Below are positions 54,800-64,000 of a stretch of 64,000 nt of DNA, piece by piece. Source of the DNA: Pseudomonas fluorescens (lineage in GTDB: Bacteria; Pseudomonadota; Gammaproteobacteria; Pseudomonadales; Pseudomonadaceae). Location of the stretch: contig NZ_CP015637.1 of NCBI RefSeq assembly GCF_001708445.1, positions 4,465,001-4,529,000 on the forward strand, given 5' to 3'. A program made the position numbers and the translations under genes. Under the pieces are notes generated by a model that had not been told where the DNA came from, ran no database searches, and worked only from the letters and a program-made list of their open reading frames with translations. Each line of letters begins with the position of its first letter. The stretch's first letter is position 1.

Positions 54800-57700
54800 G
54801 TGGCGCACTTTTTTATTGATCGACCGATTTTCGCCTGGGTCATCGCCATCGTGATCATGCTCGGTGGCAGCCTCTCCATCAGCCAGTTGCCGTTGGAGCA
54901 ATACCCGGACATCGCGCCACCCACGGTGAAGATTTCCGCGACCTACACCGGGGCCTCGGCCAAGACCGTGGAAGACTCGGTGACCCAGGTCATCGAACAG
55001 CAGATGAAAGGCCTGGATAACCTGACCTACATGTCGGCCACCAGCAGTTCGGCGGGCAGTGCCAGCATCAGTTTGACGTTCACCGCCGGCACCGACCCGG
55101 ATGTCGCCCAAATGCAGGTACAGAACAAGCTGCAACAAGCCGAGTCGAGACTGCCGCAATCGGTACAAAGCGAAGGCCTGACCGTGACCAAGGGCGGCTC
55201 GGACTTCCTGATGATTGTCGCCCTGGCATCGGATGACCCCAGCGTGACCGGCACCCAGATCGGCGACTACATTTCCACCACCTTGCTGGACTCCATCAGC
55301 CGCATAGACGGGGTCGGCGATGTGCAGACATTGGGGGCAGGCTATGCCATGCGTATCTGGCTGGACCCGGCCCTGTTGGAAAAGTACGCGCTGATGCCTT
55401 CGGACGTCAGCAGTGCCCTGGAGGCGCAGAACACCGAAGTCTCCGCCGGGCAACTGGGGGCATTGCCGGCGATCAAGGGGCAGCAGTTGAACGCCACGAT
55501 CAGTGCCCGCAGCAAACTGCAGACCGTCGAAGCGTTTCGTGATGTGGTGGTCAAGTCCAGCAGCGACGGTGCCGTGGTGTTGCTGGGCGATATCGCGACC
55601 CTGGAACTGGGCAGCGAAAGCTACGACATCAGCACCGCCCTCAACGGCAAGCCCGCGGCGGCCATGGGGGTGCAACTGGCGGCAGGCGCGAATGCGCTGA
55701 ACGTCGGCAAGGCGGTCAAGGCCAAGCTCAAGGAGATGGAGCCGTTCTACCCGACTGAAATGCAGCTTAAAAACGTGATTGCCTACGACACCACGCCGTT
55801 TGTCAGTCTGTCCATCGAGGAAGTGGTCAAGGCCTTGGGCGAGGCCATCGTGCTGGTGGTGTTGATCATGTTCCTGTTCCTGCAAAACCTGCGCGCGACG
55901 CTGATCCCGGCGATTACCGTGCCGGTGGTGTTGCTGGGCACGTTCGGCGTGTTGGCGATGTTTGGCTATTCGATCAACACCTTGACGATGTTTGCCATGG
56001 TCCTGGCGATTGGCTTGCTGGTGGACGACGCCATTGTGGTGGTCGAAAACGTAGAGCGGCTGATGGGGGAGGGGCTATCGCCTGTGGCGGCCACGCGTCA
56101 ATCGATGCGCGAAATCAGCGGCGCACTGGTCGGCATCACGCTGGTGCTGAGCGCGGTGTTTATCCCCATGGCGTTTTTCGGCGGTTCCACCGGGATTATC
56201 TATCGGCAGTTTTCGGTGACCATTGTCTCGGCCATGGTCCTCTCGGTGTTGGTGGCGATGACGCTGACCCCCGCGCTGTGCGCTTCGTTGCTCAAAACCC
56301 ACGATGGCCAGGGGCATGCGGCCCAGCGCGGGTTCTTCGGCGGGTTCAACCGCACCTTTGAACGTGCCAGCGCCGCTTACGAGCGTTGGGTGGGTGTGGT
56401 GTTGCGGCGTTGGGTGCGCAGCCTGCTGCTCTATGGCGGGGTGCTGGTGGTCATGGCGGTGGGCTACATGAGCCTGGCCACGTCGTTTCTGCCGGACGAA
56501 GACCAAGGGATCCTCCTGGCACAGATCCAGTTGCCGGTCGGCGCGACGGACAGCCGCACCCAGGCGGTGATCAAGCAGTTCGAGGACTACATCCTCAAAC
56601 AGCCCGAAGTCGAAGCGATGATCAGCATCAGCGGGCTGGGCATGGGGGGGAACAGCCAGAACACCGCGCGCGCGTTTATCCGCCTCAAGGACTGGGACGA
56701 ACGCGGTGGGCCCGGCCAGGGTGCGGCGGCCATTGCCCAACGGGCGACCCTGGCACTGGCCAGCATCGGGGATGCCGACGCGTTCGTCATGCAACCGCCG
56801 ACCGTACGCGGCCTGGGCCAAAGCTCGGGGTTCGACCTGCAACTCAAGGACCTCGCTGGCCTGGGCCACGATGCACTGGTGGCGGCCCGCGAACAGTTTC
56901 TTGAGCTGGCCAGAAAGGATCCACGTTTGCTCGGGGTTCGCAGCAACGGCCTGGACGATGCGCCGCAGCTCAAGGTCAGCATCGACGACCGCAAGGCCGG
57001 GGCCCTGAGCCTGAGTACCAGCGACATCAACACCACCTTGTCGACGGCGTTGGGCGGTACTTATGTGAATGACTTTCTCAACCAGGGCCGGGTGAAAAAA
57101 GTCTACGTGCAGGGCCAGGCATCCGCGCGCATGCAGGCCGCGGACCTTGATCATTGGTTCGTGCGCAACAGCAACAATGAAATGGTGCCGTTCTCATCGT
57201 TTGCCAGCAGCACCTGGAGTTACGGCTCACCCTTGCTGGAACGCTACAACGGTAACGCCTCCCTGGAAATCGTCGGTGACCCCGCGCCAGGGGTGAGCTC
57301 CGGCGACGCGATGGACGCGGTGGAAGCCATTGTCCGGCAATTGCCCCAGGGCATCGGCTACGAATGGACCGGGCAGTCCTATCAGTTGCGGCTATCCGGC
57401 TCCCAGGCCCCGCTGCTCTATGCCCTCTCCGTATTGTTTGTGTTCCTGTGCCTGGCCGCACTCTACGAGAGTTGGTCGGTGCCGTTCTCGGTGATTCTGG
57501 TGGTGCCCCTGGGGGTGATTGGCGCAGTGTTGGCGACCCGCGTCGCGGGGTTGAGCAACGACGTGTATTTTCAGGTGGGGCTGTTGACCACCGTGGGCCT
57601 GGCGGCGAAAAACGCGATCCTGATCGTTGAGTTCGCCAAGCACCTGCAAGAGCAGGGCAACAGCCTGATCGACGCGACGCTGATCGCGGTGCGCCAGCGC

Positions 57701-57934
57701 CTGCGGCCGATCCTGATGACGTCCCTGGCCTTCATGTTCGGCGTGTTGCCGCTGGCCTTGAGTACCGGCGCAGGTTCCGCCGGACGTCAGGCCATCGGTA
57801 CCGGCGTACTGGGCGGGATGTTCAGCGCCACGGTGCTGGGGATTTTCTTTGTACCGCTGTTTTTTGTGCTGATCCGCCGCCGTTTCGGCCGCGAGCGCAG
57901 TGCTCGTCAATCTGCCCCGACAGGTGATGCATGA
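54800..57934 (+). CDS. RND multidrug efflux permease
   Basis: 1044 residues, AcrB/MexB family. [19 protein letters not shown] start, twelve TM segments, the proton-relay aspartates in [21 protein letters not shown] (TM4), and [22 protein letters not shown] with the TM10 lysine. Drives drug export with its adaptor and outer-membrane partner (overlap 4 nt). Drug range not readable. Confidence 0.95.
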   Translation: MAHFFIDRPIFAWVIAIVIMLGGSLSISQLPLEQYPDIAPPTVKISATYTGASAKTVEDSVTQVIEQQMKGLDNLTYMSATSSSAGSASISLTFTAGTDPDVAQMQVQNKLQQAESRLPQSVQSEGLTVTKGGSDFLMIVALASDDPSVTGTQIGDYISTTLLDSISRIDGVGDVQTLGAGYAMRIWLDPALLEKYALMPSDVSSALEAQNTEVSAGQLGALPAIKGQQLNATISARSKLQTVEAFRDVVVKSSSDGAVVLLGDIATLELGSESYDISTALNGKPAAAMGVQLAAGANALNVGKAVKAKLKEMEPFYPTEMQLKNVIAYDTTPFVSLSIEEVVKALGEAIVLVVLIMFLFLQNLRATLIPAITVPVVLLGTFGVLAMFGYSINTLTMFAMVLAIGLLVDDAIVVVENVERLMGEGLSPVAATRQSMREISGALVGITLVLSAVFIPMAFFGGSTGIIYRQFSVTIVSAMVLSVLVAMTLTPALCASLLKTHDGQGHAAQRGFFGGFNRTFERASAAYERWVGVVLRRWVRSLLLYGGVLVVMAVGYMSLATSFLPDEDQGILLAQIQLPVGATDSRTQAVIKQFEDYILKQPEVEAMISISGLGMGGNSQNTARAFIRLKDWDERGGPGQGAAAIAQRATLALASIGDADAFVMQPPTVRGLGQSSGFDLQLKDLAGLGHDALVAAREQFLELARKDPRLLGVRSNGLDDAPQLKVSIDDRKAGALSLSTSDINTTLSTALGGTYVNDFLNQGRVKKVYVQGQASARMQAADLDHWFVRNSNNEMVPFSSFASSTWSYGSPLLERYNGNASLEIVGDPAPGVSSGDAMDAVEAIVRQLPQGIGYEWTGQSYQLRLSGSQAPLLYALSVLFVFLCLAALYESWSVPFSVILVVPLGVIGAVLATRVAGLSNDVYFQVGLLTTVGLAAKNAILIVEFAKHLQEQGNSLIDATLIAVRQRLRPILMTSLAFMFGVLPLALSTGAGSAGRQAIGTGVLGGMFSATVLGIFFVPLFFVLIRRRFGRERSARQSAPTGDA

Positions 57935-59325
57935 TCAAGTCACATTGGCCTTTGCTGGCCGCCATGGTCCTGGGCGGCTGCGTCAACCTGGCGCCCCAGT
58001 ATGAGCGGCCTGAAGCGCCCGTCTCCGGGCAATGGCTGCCGGCGGCCAGCCTGCCGAAAGGGCAGGTGGGCGCCGACGTCAAATGGCAGCAGTTCTTCAC
58101 CGACAGCCGCCTGGCGCAGTTGCAGGCGTTGGCGCTGGCCAATAACCGCGACTTGCGCCTGGCCAACCTGAACGTGGAGAAGGCCCAGGCGCAGTACCGC
58201 ATCAAGCGCGCGGACCTGTTTCCCACCCTTGACGCGAGCGTCAGCGGCACCCATAGCCGTACGCCGGGGTCGTTGTCCAATACCGGCACGGCGGCCACCA
58301 CCCACGATTACAGCGCGCAATTGGGGCTGAGCAGCTATGAACTGGACGTGTTTGGCCGGGTACGCAACCTTCGGGACGAGGCCCTGGAAGACTACCTGGC
58401 GCTGACGGAAACCCGGCGCAGCACGCAAATCAGCCTGGTGGCCGAAGTGGCCACCGCCTGGCTGACCCTGGCGGCCGACAACGAACGGCTGCTGCTGGCC
58501 CAGGAAACCCTGACCAGCCAGTTGGCCACCTACGACCTGACCCAGCGCAGCTATGCCCTGGGCGGCTCCTCCGCGCTGTCCGTGGCCCAAGCCCAGACCA
58601 CGGTCGAGTCGGCGCGGGGCGATGTGGCGTCCTACGAGAGCCAGATTCTGCAGGACCGCAATGCCTTGCGCCTGTTGGTCGGCAGTGACGTGCCCGAGGC
58701 CCTGTTGCCGGGCACGCACCTGGAGTCAGCGGCCGTGCTGGTGCAGATACCCGCGGGCCTGCCTTCCAGCCTGCTGCAACAACGCCCGGATGTGCTGTCG
58801 GCCGAACACACCCTCAAGTCCGCCAATATCGATATCGGCGCGGCGCGCGCGGCGTTTTACCCCAGCATCAGCCTGACCACCAATGCCGGCTCCTCCAGCG
58901 CGGCGTTGGCCGGCCTGTTCAAATCCGGCAGCGGTGCCTGGACCTTTGCCCCGAGCATCAGCGTGCCGATTTTTGACGCGGGCAGTAACCGCGCGACCCT
59001 GGACTCGGCCAAGGTCGAACGTGATATCCAGGTGCAGACCTACCAGCAAACCCTGCAGACCGCGTTCCGTGAAGTGGCCGACGCGCTGGCGGTGCGCAGC
59101 ACCCTGGATCGCCGGATCGCCGCGCAACAGGCGCTGACCGACGCCAGCCGCAAAAGCTTCGAACTCTCCGATGCCCTCTATCGTGGCGGGTTGAAAAGCT
59201 ACCTCGAAGCCCTGGATGCGCAACGCTCCCTCTACAGCGCACAGCAAGACCTGATCACCCTGCGCCTGACCGAGCAGAGCAACCGCATCACGCTCTACAA
59301 AGTGTTAGGCGGCGGCTGGAACTGA
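57931..59325 (+). CDS. Outer-membrane efflux lipoprotein (OprM/NodT family)
   Basis: 464 residues. Lipobox VLGGC near 17, followed by [18 protein letters not shown], the standard OprM-type start; two repeated OEP domains, with [22 protein letters not shown] and [36 protein letters not shown]. Forms the outer-membrane channel of the pump. Confidence 0.94.
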   Translation: MIKSHWPLLAAMVLGGCVNLAPQYERPEAPVSGQWLPAASLPKGQVGADVKWQQFFTDSRLAQLQALALANNRDLRLANLNVEKAQAQYRIKRADLFPTLDASVSGTHSRTPGSLSNTGTAATTHDYSAQLGLSSYELDVFGRVRNLRDEALEDYLALTETRRSTQISLVAEVATAWLTLAADNERLLLAQETLTSQLATYDLTQRSYALGGSSALSVAQAQTTVESARGDVASYESQILQDRNALRLLVGSDVPEALLPGTHLESAAVLVQIPAGLPSSLLQQRPDVLSAEHTLKSANIDIGAARAAFYPSISLTTNAGSSSAALAGLFKSGSGAWTFAPSISVPIFDAGSNRATLDSAKVERDIQVQTYQQTLQTAFREVADALAVRSTLDRRIAAQQALTDASRKSFELSDALYRGGLKSYLEALDAQRSLYSAQQDLITLRLTEQSNRITLYKVLGGGWN

Positions 59326-59427
59326 AGGCCCAGGCGAAAAGACTCTGCCGCATACACACACATAACCGCAGCGATGGAACGGCTTGCGTGGATCAAATCG
59401 GGTGACTTCATTCATTGGGGAATAAAC

Positions 59428-60129
59428 ATGCGTGCCTTTCGTTTCACCTTAAGCCGTCGCGCCCAGGCACTGGCCTGCGCCTGTTTCATCACGCTGTCAC
59501 CGCTGTGCCGTGCGGATTCCGACGAGGACCCATGGGAGGGGTTCAACCGATCGATCTTTGCATTCAATGACACGTTGGATACGTATGCACTCAAACCGCT
59601 CGCCCAAGGCTATCAATTCATCACCCCCCGTAGGGTCCAGGACGGTATTCATAACGTCTTCAACAATCTGGGGGAGGTGAAAAACCTGGCTAACAATGTA
59701 CTTCAAGCCAAATTTCACAGTGCCGGCGTAGATACCAGTCGCTTTTTGCTCAACAGCACGCTGGGCCTGGTGGGGATGATCGACGTCGCGACGCCGATGG
59801 GGCTGCAACGCAGTGACCAAGACTTTGGCCAAACCCTGGGGCACTGGGGCGTCAACAGCGGCCCTTACCTGGTACTGCCATTCCTGGGGCCAAGCACGCT
59901 TCGCGATGCACCCGCGATCCTGCCCGATGCCTACGCCAACCCGGTCCGTTACATCGGCGACGTTCCGACGCGCAATAGCCTGTACGGCGTGAGCATGATC
60001 GACGGGCGTGCCCAATACCTGAAATCTGAAAAGCTCATCACTGGCGATAAATACAACTTTATCCGCAGTGTTTATCTGCAAAACCGAGCGTTCAAGATCC
60101 AGGGCGCAAACGTCAAGGATGACTTTTGA
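59428..60129 (+). CDS. MlaA/VacJ-family lipid transport protein
   Basis: 233 residues from the ATG at 59428 (GGGGAA upstream). Signal peptide up to LSPLCRAD, then the MlaA core DPWEGFNRSIFAFNDTLDTYALKPLAQGYQFITP, and DFGQTLGHWGVNSGPYLVLPFLGPSTLRD. Removes misplaced phospholipid from the outer leaflet in its family. Unlike E. coli MlaA the signal has no canonical +1 Cys lipobox, only SPLCRAD, so lipidation is uncertain. Other mla genes are not adjacent. Confidence 0.92.
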   Translation: MRAFRFTLSRRAQALACACFITLSPLCRADSDEDPWEGFNRSIFAFNDTLDTYALKPLAQGYQFITPRRVQDGIHNVFNNLGEVKNLANNVLQAKFHSAGVDTSRFLLNSTLGLVGMIDVATPMGLQRSDQDFGQTLGHWGVNSGPYLVLPFLGPSTLRDAPAILPDAYANPVRYIGDVPTRNSLYGVSMIDGRAQYLKSEKLITGDKYNFIRSVYLQNRAFKIQGANVKDDF

Positions 60130-60215
60130 GCCGTGTGACGACCTACACGAGGTGACCTGCATGCGTTGCCAGGCCCGTCCACCCTGACCTCGGTGTGGAT
60201 GGGCGGTGCCTGGGG

Positions 60216-61214
60216 TTACGCCGCGGTGGAGTTGGCGCGGGCGTCGCTGGCGGTCTCACGAAACAGCCGGGGCGACATGCCGAATGTCGACTTGAAGTGC
60301 CGGCTGAAGTGCGAGCTGCTGCCATAACCCCAGGCGTAGGCTATTTCGGTGAGGGAGCGATGGGCCTGGTCGTGGTTGCGCAGGTCTTCGGCGCAGCGGG
60401 ACAACCGACGCTGCCAGATGTACTCGCTGACGCTGCACCCCAGTTCGTCCTGGAATGCCCGATGCAAACTGCGCACCGAACACTGCTCGGCGTTGGCGAT
60501 GCGTTCGATGCTCAGGTCGCGGTCGGCCAGGTGGCGCTCAATGTAGGCCTTGAGGCGGTTCTGCTTGAAGAAGCGGAAGTCATGGTCGAGCTGCTTTTCA
60601 TCTTGCTTGTTCTTCAGCGCATTGTTCAGCAGCCCGGCGATACTGTCGCCGATCAGCCCCGCCGACTGGCTGTTGAGCAAGGGGTATTGGTGGTAGGCGT
60701 CGCTGATCAAGTGCATCAGCATGCGCCCCAGCCCGTTGCGGCCGCTCAAGTGCATGTCGCCGGTCTGGGTCAGTTGCCCGGCAGCCCCCTGGAACAGCAG
60801 GATAAAGTGCTCGCAGCCCTGGGTACTGGTGACGCTGAAGGGTTTGCCGCAGTCGACCAGGAGCATCTCGTCCGGCGCGACGGCGCTGCTTTTCTGGCCT
60901 TGCTCGAAGTGACTGACACCGGCGATTTGCAATATCAGCATACGCGGGGTGTCGAGCACATCGAGCGCCTGGCTCAGGTGACGTGAATAGCGATGGGCAC
61001 TGGCGGTCATGCGGCAGAAACGCAACTGGCCCAGGTCGCCGTATTCCAGTCGCCCCTGGAAATTACCGTTGTGCAGCGGGTCGATGTGGGTGGATTCCAG
61101 GCGCTTTATATACTCCGGCGTGCGGCCCAGATGATCGCTCATGAATTCTTTCCACTTCATCAGCCGATCGGAGCGCATGACCTGTTCGGTGGACACACAG
61201 GCTAGATTACTCAT
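60216..61214 (-). CDS. AraC-family regulator (FeaR/NahR-like neighbourhood)
   Basis: 332 residues from the ATG at 61214; the longer ORF start has no ribosome site. N-terminal AraC_binding_2-type domain (EFMSDHLGRTPEYI ... VDCGKPFSVT), C-terminal double helix-turn-helix (LSIERIANAEQCSVRSLHRAFQDELG, SLTEIAYAWGYGSSSHFSRHFKSTFGMSP). Same strand as the aldehyde dehydrogenase, 71 nt downstream of it; likely activates the aromatic cluster. Confidence 0.9.
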   Translation of the reverse strand: MSNLACVSTEQVMRSDRLMKWKEFMSDHLGRTPEYIKRLESTHIDPLHNGNFQGRLEYGDLGQLRFCRMTASAHRYSRHLSQALDVLDTPRMLILQIAGVSHFEQGQKSSAVAPDEMLLVDCGKPFSVTSTQGCEHFILLFQGAAGQLTQTGDMHLSGRNGLGRMLMHLISDAYHQYPLLNSQSAGLIGDSIAGLLNNALKNKQDEKQLDHDFRFFKQNRLKAYIERHLADRDLSIERIANAEQCSVRSLHRAFQDELGCSVSEYIWQRRLSRCAEDLRNHDQAHRSLTEIAYAWGYGSSSHFSRHFKSTFGMSPRLFRETASDARANSTAA

Positions 61215-61285
61215 TGGTTTCGCCTTTTGTTTTTTGTTTTGGGCAGACGGGGCAGGGCTGGACCCTGCCCGATCCTCGCAGACGA

Positions 61286-62764
61286 TCAGAACGGGTAGTG
61301 ATGGCTCCCGGCTTGCCAGGTCACCCAATGGGCCCGGGTGAATTCATCCAAGGCATAGTGACCATTGAAGCGGCCAAGGCCGGAGTTCTTTTCGCCGCCG
61401 AACGGCGCATTGGGCTGATCATCGACCGTGATGTCGTTGATATGGGTCATGCCCGCCACGATGCCACGGGCAAAGCTCAGGCCGCGCGCCATGTCGCGGG
61501 TAAACACCGCACTGGACAGACCGTACTCGCTGGCGTTGGCCAACTCCAGGGCATGGGCCTGGTTTTGCGCGATCATCAACGGCAGCAGCGGCCCGAAGGT
61601 TTCATCGCGAGCCAGGGCCTGGTCGGGGCCCACTTCGCCAAAGACATGGGCCGGCAGCACCAGCCCGCGCGCCTGGCCGCCACACAACTGCTTGAGACCG
61701 GCGCGCTCGGCGGCGGCGATCTTCCCCAGCAGACCGTCGAGCTGACTTTGGTTGACCACCGGCCCGATCACCGTATCGGCCTGGGCCGGGTCACCGGTCT
61801 TGAGATTGCGCACGCGCTCGACCACCAGCGCTGCGAAATCGGCATACAGCGAGCGATCCACAATGACCCGGTTGACGCTCATGCAAATCTGGCCCTGATG
61901 CAGGAAGCGCCCGACCACGGCGGCATGCGCCGCTATCTCGATGTCCGCATCCTCCAGCACCACCAGCGGCGCGTTGCCGCCCAGCTCCAGCGCCACCCGC
62001 TTGATGTGCTTGCCACCGGTGGCGATGCGTCCGACATTGCGTCCCACATCGGTGGAACCGGTGAAAGAGATCAGGCTCGGTATCGGGTGTTCGACGAAGG
62101 CATCGCCAATCTCCGAACCCGCGCCGACCACCACATTCAACGAACCGGCCGGGAACCCGGCTTCTTCGAACAGGTGGGCAATCAGCAGGCCGCCGGTCAC
62201 TGCCGTGTCGCTGGCCGGCTTGAGTACCACGGTATTGCCCAGCGCAAGTGCCGGCACCACGGAACGCATGCTCAGGTACAGCGGGAAGTTCCACGGGCTG
62301 ATCACACCGACCACCCCCAGTGGTTCGCGAAACACGAAGCTCTGCTCACCAGGCTTGTAGCTGGTCAGGATCCGTCCCTCAACCTGCATCGGCAGGGTGG
62401 TGCACTCGCGAACCAGGTTGAGGGTGAACTGCCACTCCATGCCCGCCTTGATGCGGGTACTGCCGGACTCACGGATCAGCCAGTCGATGATTTCTTCGCG
62501 GCGGTTCTGGATGACCTGGGCGAGTTTTTCCAGCTGTGCGCCGCGCTCGGTCGGGTGCAGCGCGGCCCAGTCGGTCTGCGCGCGCTGGGCGGCCTGGTAG
62601 GCGTCATCCAGGTCGGCCACCGAGGCCAGGGGCATTTCCAGCAAGGGTTCGCCGTTGAAGGGGTTGCGGTCGTCCAGGCGTCGTGTCGAACCACCGGCGC
62701 GCCAGGTGCCGTTGATGTATTGGTCGCCGTTGATGGCGTAGGCCGCGAGTATTGGAGTTGTCAT
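61286..62764 (-). CDS. Aldehyde dehydrogenase (benzaldehyde/vanillin type)
   Basis: 492 residues. NAD-binding [21 protein letters not shown], catalytic Glu in [13 protein letters not shown] and Cys in [14 protein letters not shown]-terminal [14 protein letters not shown]. Oxidises an aromatic aldehyde to its acid; assignment to an aromatic substrate rests on the family look and neighbours. Confidence 0.92.
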   Translation of the reverse strand: MTTPILAAYAINGDQYINGTWRAGGSTRRLDDRNPFNGEPLLEMPLASVADLDDAYQAAQRAQTDWAALHPTERGAQLEKLAQVIQNRREEIIDWLIRESGSTRIKAGMEWQFTLNLVRECTTLPMQVEGRILTSYKPGEQSFVFREPLGVVGVISPWNFPLYLSMRSVVPALALGNTVVLKPASDTAVTGGLLIAHLFEEAGFPAGSLNVVVGAGSEIGDAFVEHPIPSLISFTGSTDVGRNVGRIATGGKHIKRVALELGGNAPLVVLEDADIEIAAHAAVVGRFLHQGQICMSVNRVIVDRSLYADFAALVVERVRNLKTGDPAQADTVIGPVVNQSQLDGLLGKIAAAERAGLKQLCGGQARGLVLPAHVFGEVGPDQALARDETFGPLLPLMIAQNQAHALELANASEYGLSSAVFTRDMARGLSFARGIVAGMTHINDITVDDQPNAPFGGEKNSGLGRFNGHYALDEFTRAHWVTWQAGSHHYPF

Positions 62765-62836
62765 TGTCTTACCTTTGAGGCAGGTAGCCGCGTCGATTGA
62801 GGGTGGGTGAGGGCAGACCCTTTAGGTTGTGCGTAT

Positions 62837-63685
62837 TCAGCTTCGGATCCAGGCGCGTCCCCAGGAGTTGAGGGTGTATTCCTCCTGCGGCCAGACGCCA
62901 GGCGGGCGCGTGGGCTCGGTGATCTCCAGCTCGGCCGAGAACTCCAGGCGGTTGCGATCGGCATCGACCACCATGAAGAACAGGTTGTTGCCTGGGCCAT
63001 GTCGTCCCGGGCCGAAGAACAAGGTGATGCGTTCCTTGGCGAAGCGGTCGCCCCAGTCGCGAATGTCGTTCCATTCGTTGGTTTCGTAACAGTGGTGATC
63101 CCACTCGTTTTTCGATCCGCGGAAGAACGCCAGCGAATGGTGCTCATCGTCCGAACGCAGGAAGCAGGTGGTGAGCTGGCCGCTCTGGTCGTCGACGACG
63201 TTGTCCGAGACGGTGAAGCCCACCGTGTTGACGTAGAAGTCGATCATCGCTTCCAGCTCCGTGGTCTGGAACACCACGTGCTGCAGGCGGCCCGGCATGC
63301 CCTTGCGGTCGAGCGTGGACGCGCCGCGAGACACCCCAAATACGGTTTGTCGACCCTGGGGGTCACGGATTTGAAAGGCGCCCGCTTCCAGCAACGGCGA
63401 GTCGAGCGCCTCGACGTTACAACCGTTGCCGACCAGGCGCGTGCGCAGCTCGTTCAAGTGTACTTGGCTGCCCAGGTCGTACGCCGCCGCGAGCAGGCCG
63501 CTATGGTCGGCGGGCGAGATCAGCATGGCCCGTTGAGGCCCCTGGAGCAGCCAGCTGCCGTCGGCTTGCGCCAGGCTGTCCATGTCCAGCAGGCGCCGAT
63601 AGAAATCGACTTGCTGCTGGGGCGCTTTGCTCGCCAGGTGCAGGTAACACAGGCGTGCGGGAGTGGAAGTCTGCAAGGTTTGCAT
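62837..63685 (-). CDS. VOC-family protein, extradiol dioxygenase-like
   Basis: 282 residues from the ATG at 63685 (AGAGG upstream; a GTG two codons earlier is possible). Two vicinal-oxygen-chelate modules; the second has LQHVVFQTTELEAMIDFYVNTVGF and a terminal NRLEFSAELE, with His and Glu as metal ligands; HHSLAFF gives the third. Similar to catechol 2,3-dioxygenases. Likely cleaves the ring made by the adjacent monooxygenase. Confidence 0.87.
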   Translation of the reverse strand: MQTLQTSTPARLCYLHLASKAPQQQVDFYRRLLDMDSLAQADGSWLLQGPQRAMLISPADHSGLLAAAYDLGSQVHLNELRTRLVGNGCNVEALDSPLLEAGAFQIRDPQGRQTVFGVSRGASTLDRKGMPGRLQHVVFQTTELEAMIDFYVNTVGFTVSDNVVDDQSGQLTTCFLRSDDEHHSLAFFRGSKNEWDHHCYETNEWNDIRDWGDRFAKERITLFFGPGRHGPGNNLFFMVVDADRNRLEFSAELEITEPTRPPGVWPQEEYTLNSWGRAWIRS

Positions 63686-63707
63686 AAACACCTCTGGGGC
63701 TGAAGGT

Positions 63708-64000
63708 TCAGGGGTAGACGGGCGCCATCGCCGGCTGATCCACGCGATGGTTCGTCAGGGTGATGCCGAACAACGACTGCAATGCGCCAGCGGCCTGGTC
63801 TTGTGTGGCCAGGTCGAAGATGGCGGCCACATAGCGATCCGGGCGCAGCAGCACAAACGTGTGGCTGTCGCCGAGCAGGTCCTTGAGCGCATCCTCGCGG
63901 TCGTGCAGCACGGTGCAGCCGGGCAGTGATGGCAGGGCCTGCACGTGCGCGGGCAGGATCAGGATGCGCTTGGCTTCCAGGTGGTCCCAAAGGCCGTGGC
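63708..64000 (-). CDS. FAD-dependent monooxygenase, C-terminal end only
   Basis: About 97 codons visible; the gene starts beyond the window. The frame reads HGLWDHLEAKRILILP and on to FVLLRPDRYVAAIFDLATQDQAAGALQSLFG, the thioredoxin-like C-terminal domain of phenol-hydroxylase/MhpA-type FAD enzymes (LLRPDRYVAA). Would hydroxylate an aromatic ring upstream of the VOC protein; 22 nt before it. Confidence 0.75.
   Translation of the reverse strand, partial: HGLWDHLEAKRILILPAHVQALPSLPGCTVLHDREDALKDLLGDSHTFVLLRPDRYVAAIFDLATQDQAAGALQSLFGITLTNHRVDQPAMAPVYP

Noticed and set aside
61214..62800. 528-codon open frame on the plus strand
   Set aside because: Antisense to the aldehyde dehydrogenase; the composition is that of a shadow frame.

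Overview
The window reads as a Pseudomonas chromosome of the P. fluorescens type. The evidence is the high G+C content, the gene order thrS-infC-rpmI-rplT-pheS-pheT-ihfA-merR followed by tRNA-Pro, a periplasmic glutaminase-asparaginase, and a complete rbs operon with rbsR inside it. It mixes conserved core blocks with clearly acquired or decaying segments.

Layout. 1-8.5 kb: the 5' part of ansB (minus strand), then rbsBACRKD plus an exported nucleoside hydrolase (ribose and nucleoside use). 8.5-10.6 kb: small proteins and a cold-shock protein. 10.6-18.4 kb: the core translation block thrS, infC, rpmI, rplT, pheST, ihfA and a MerR regulator, ending in tRNA-Pro(GGG). 18.4-30.06 kb: a genomic island bounded by a 30-bp direct repeat of the tRNA 3' end, with a ruined integrase beside the tRNA. 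Its cargo is an MFS exporter, two related LysR regulators, a TetR fragment, a molybdenum hydroxylase / [2Fe-2S] protein / triheme cytochrome c set, and a divergent DsbA-like / old yellow enzyme / FAD monooxygenase set. This looks like an aromatic or N-heterocycle oxidation cassette. 30.1-33.6 kb: remnants and genes of a surface-glycan export locus (broken wzm, intact wzt, a sulfotransferase), a lipoprotein and a truncated oxidoreductase. 33.8-36.5 kb: an ECF sigma/anti-sigma pair divergent from a Tat-exported metallophosphoesterase and a cupredoxin. 36.8-46.8 kb: one minus-strand operon for urea uptake and urease, urtABCDE-ureE-ureF-ureAB(fused)-ureC-ureG-ureD. 47.4-51 kb: amiC-amiR-amidase, divergent from urt. 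51-59.3 kb: an IclR fragment, a BaeSR-like two-component pair and a divergent tripartite RND efflux pump. 59.4-64 kb: an MlaA-like lipoprotein and the start of an aromatic-degradation cluster (AraC regulator, aldehyde dehydrogenase, VOC dioxygenase-like protein, FAD monooxygenase).

The most interesting signal is regulatory. The leaders of urtA and of the amidase gene carry the same block of about 66 nt. It has one hairpin with a compensatory base change and one hairpin with stem GGAC/GTCC whose hexaloop keeps A at position 1 and G at position 4, the signature recognised by ANTAR antiterminators. In the urtA leader a strong intrinsic terminator follows directly. The only ANTAR protein seen, AmiR, is encoded between the two leaders, and its partner AmiC is a homologue of UrtA. 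I infer a single AmiC/AmiR antitermination switch controlling both urea uptake/urease and the amidase, under a sigma-54 promoter on the urt side. A second notable signal is a pair of tRNA-Thr anticodon-arm mimics in the thrS leader.
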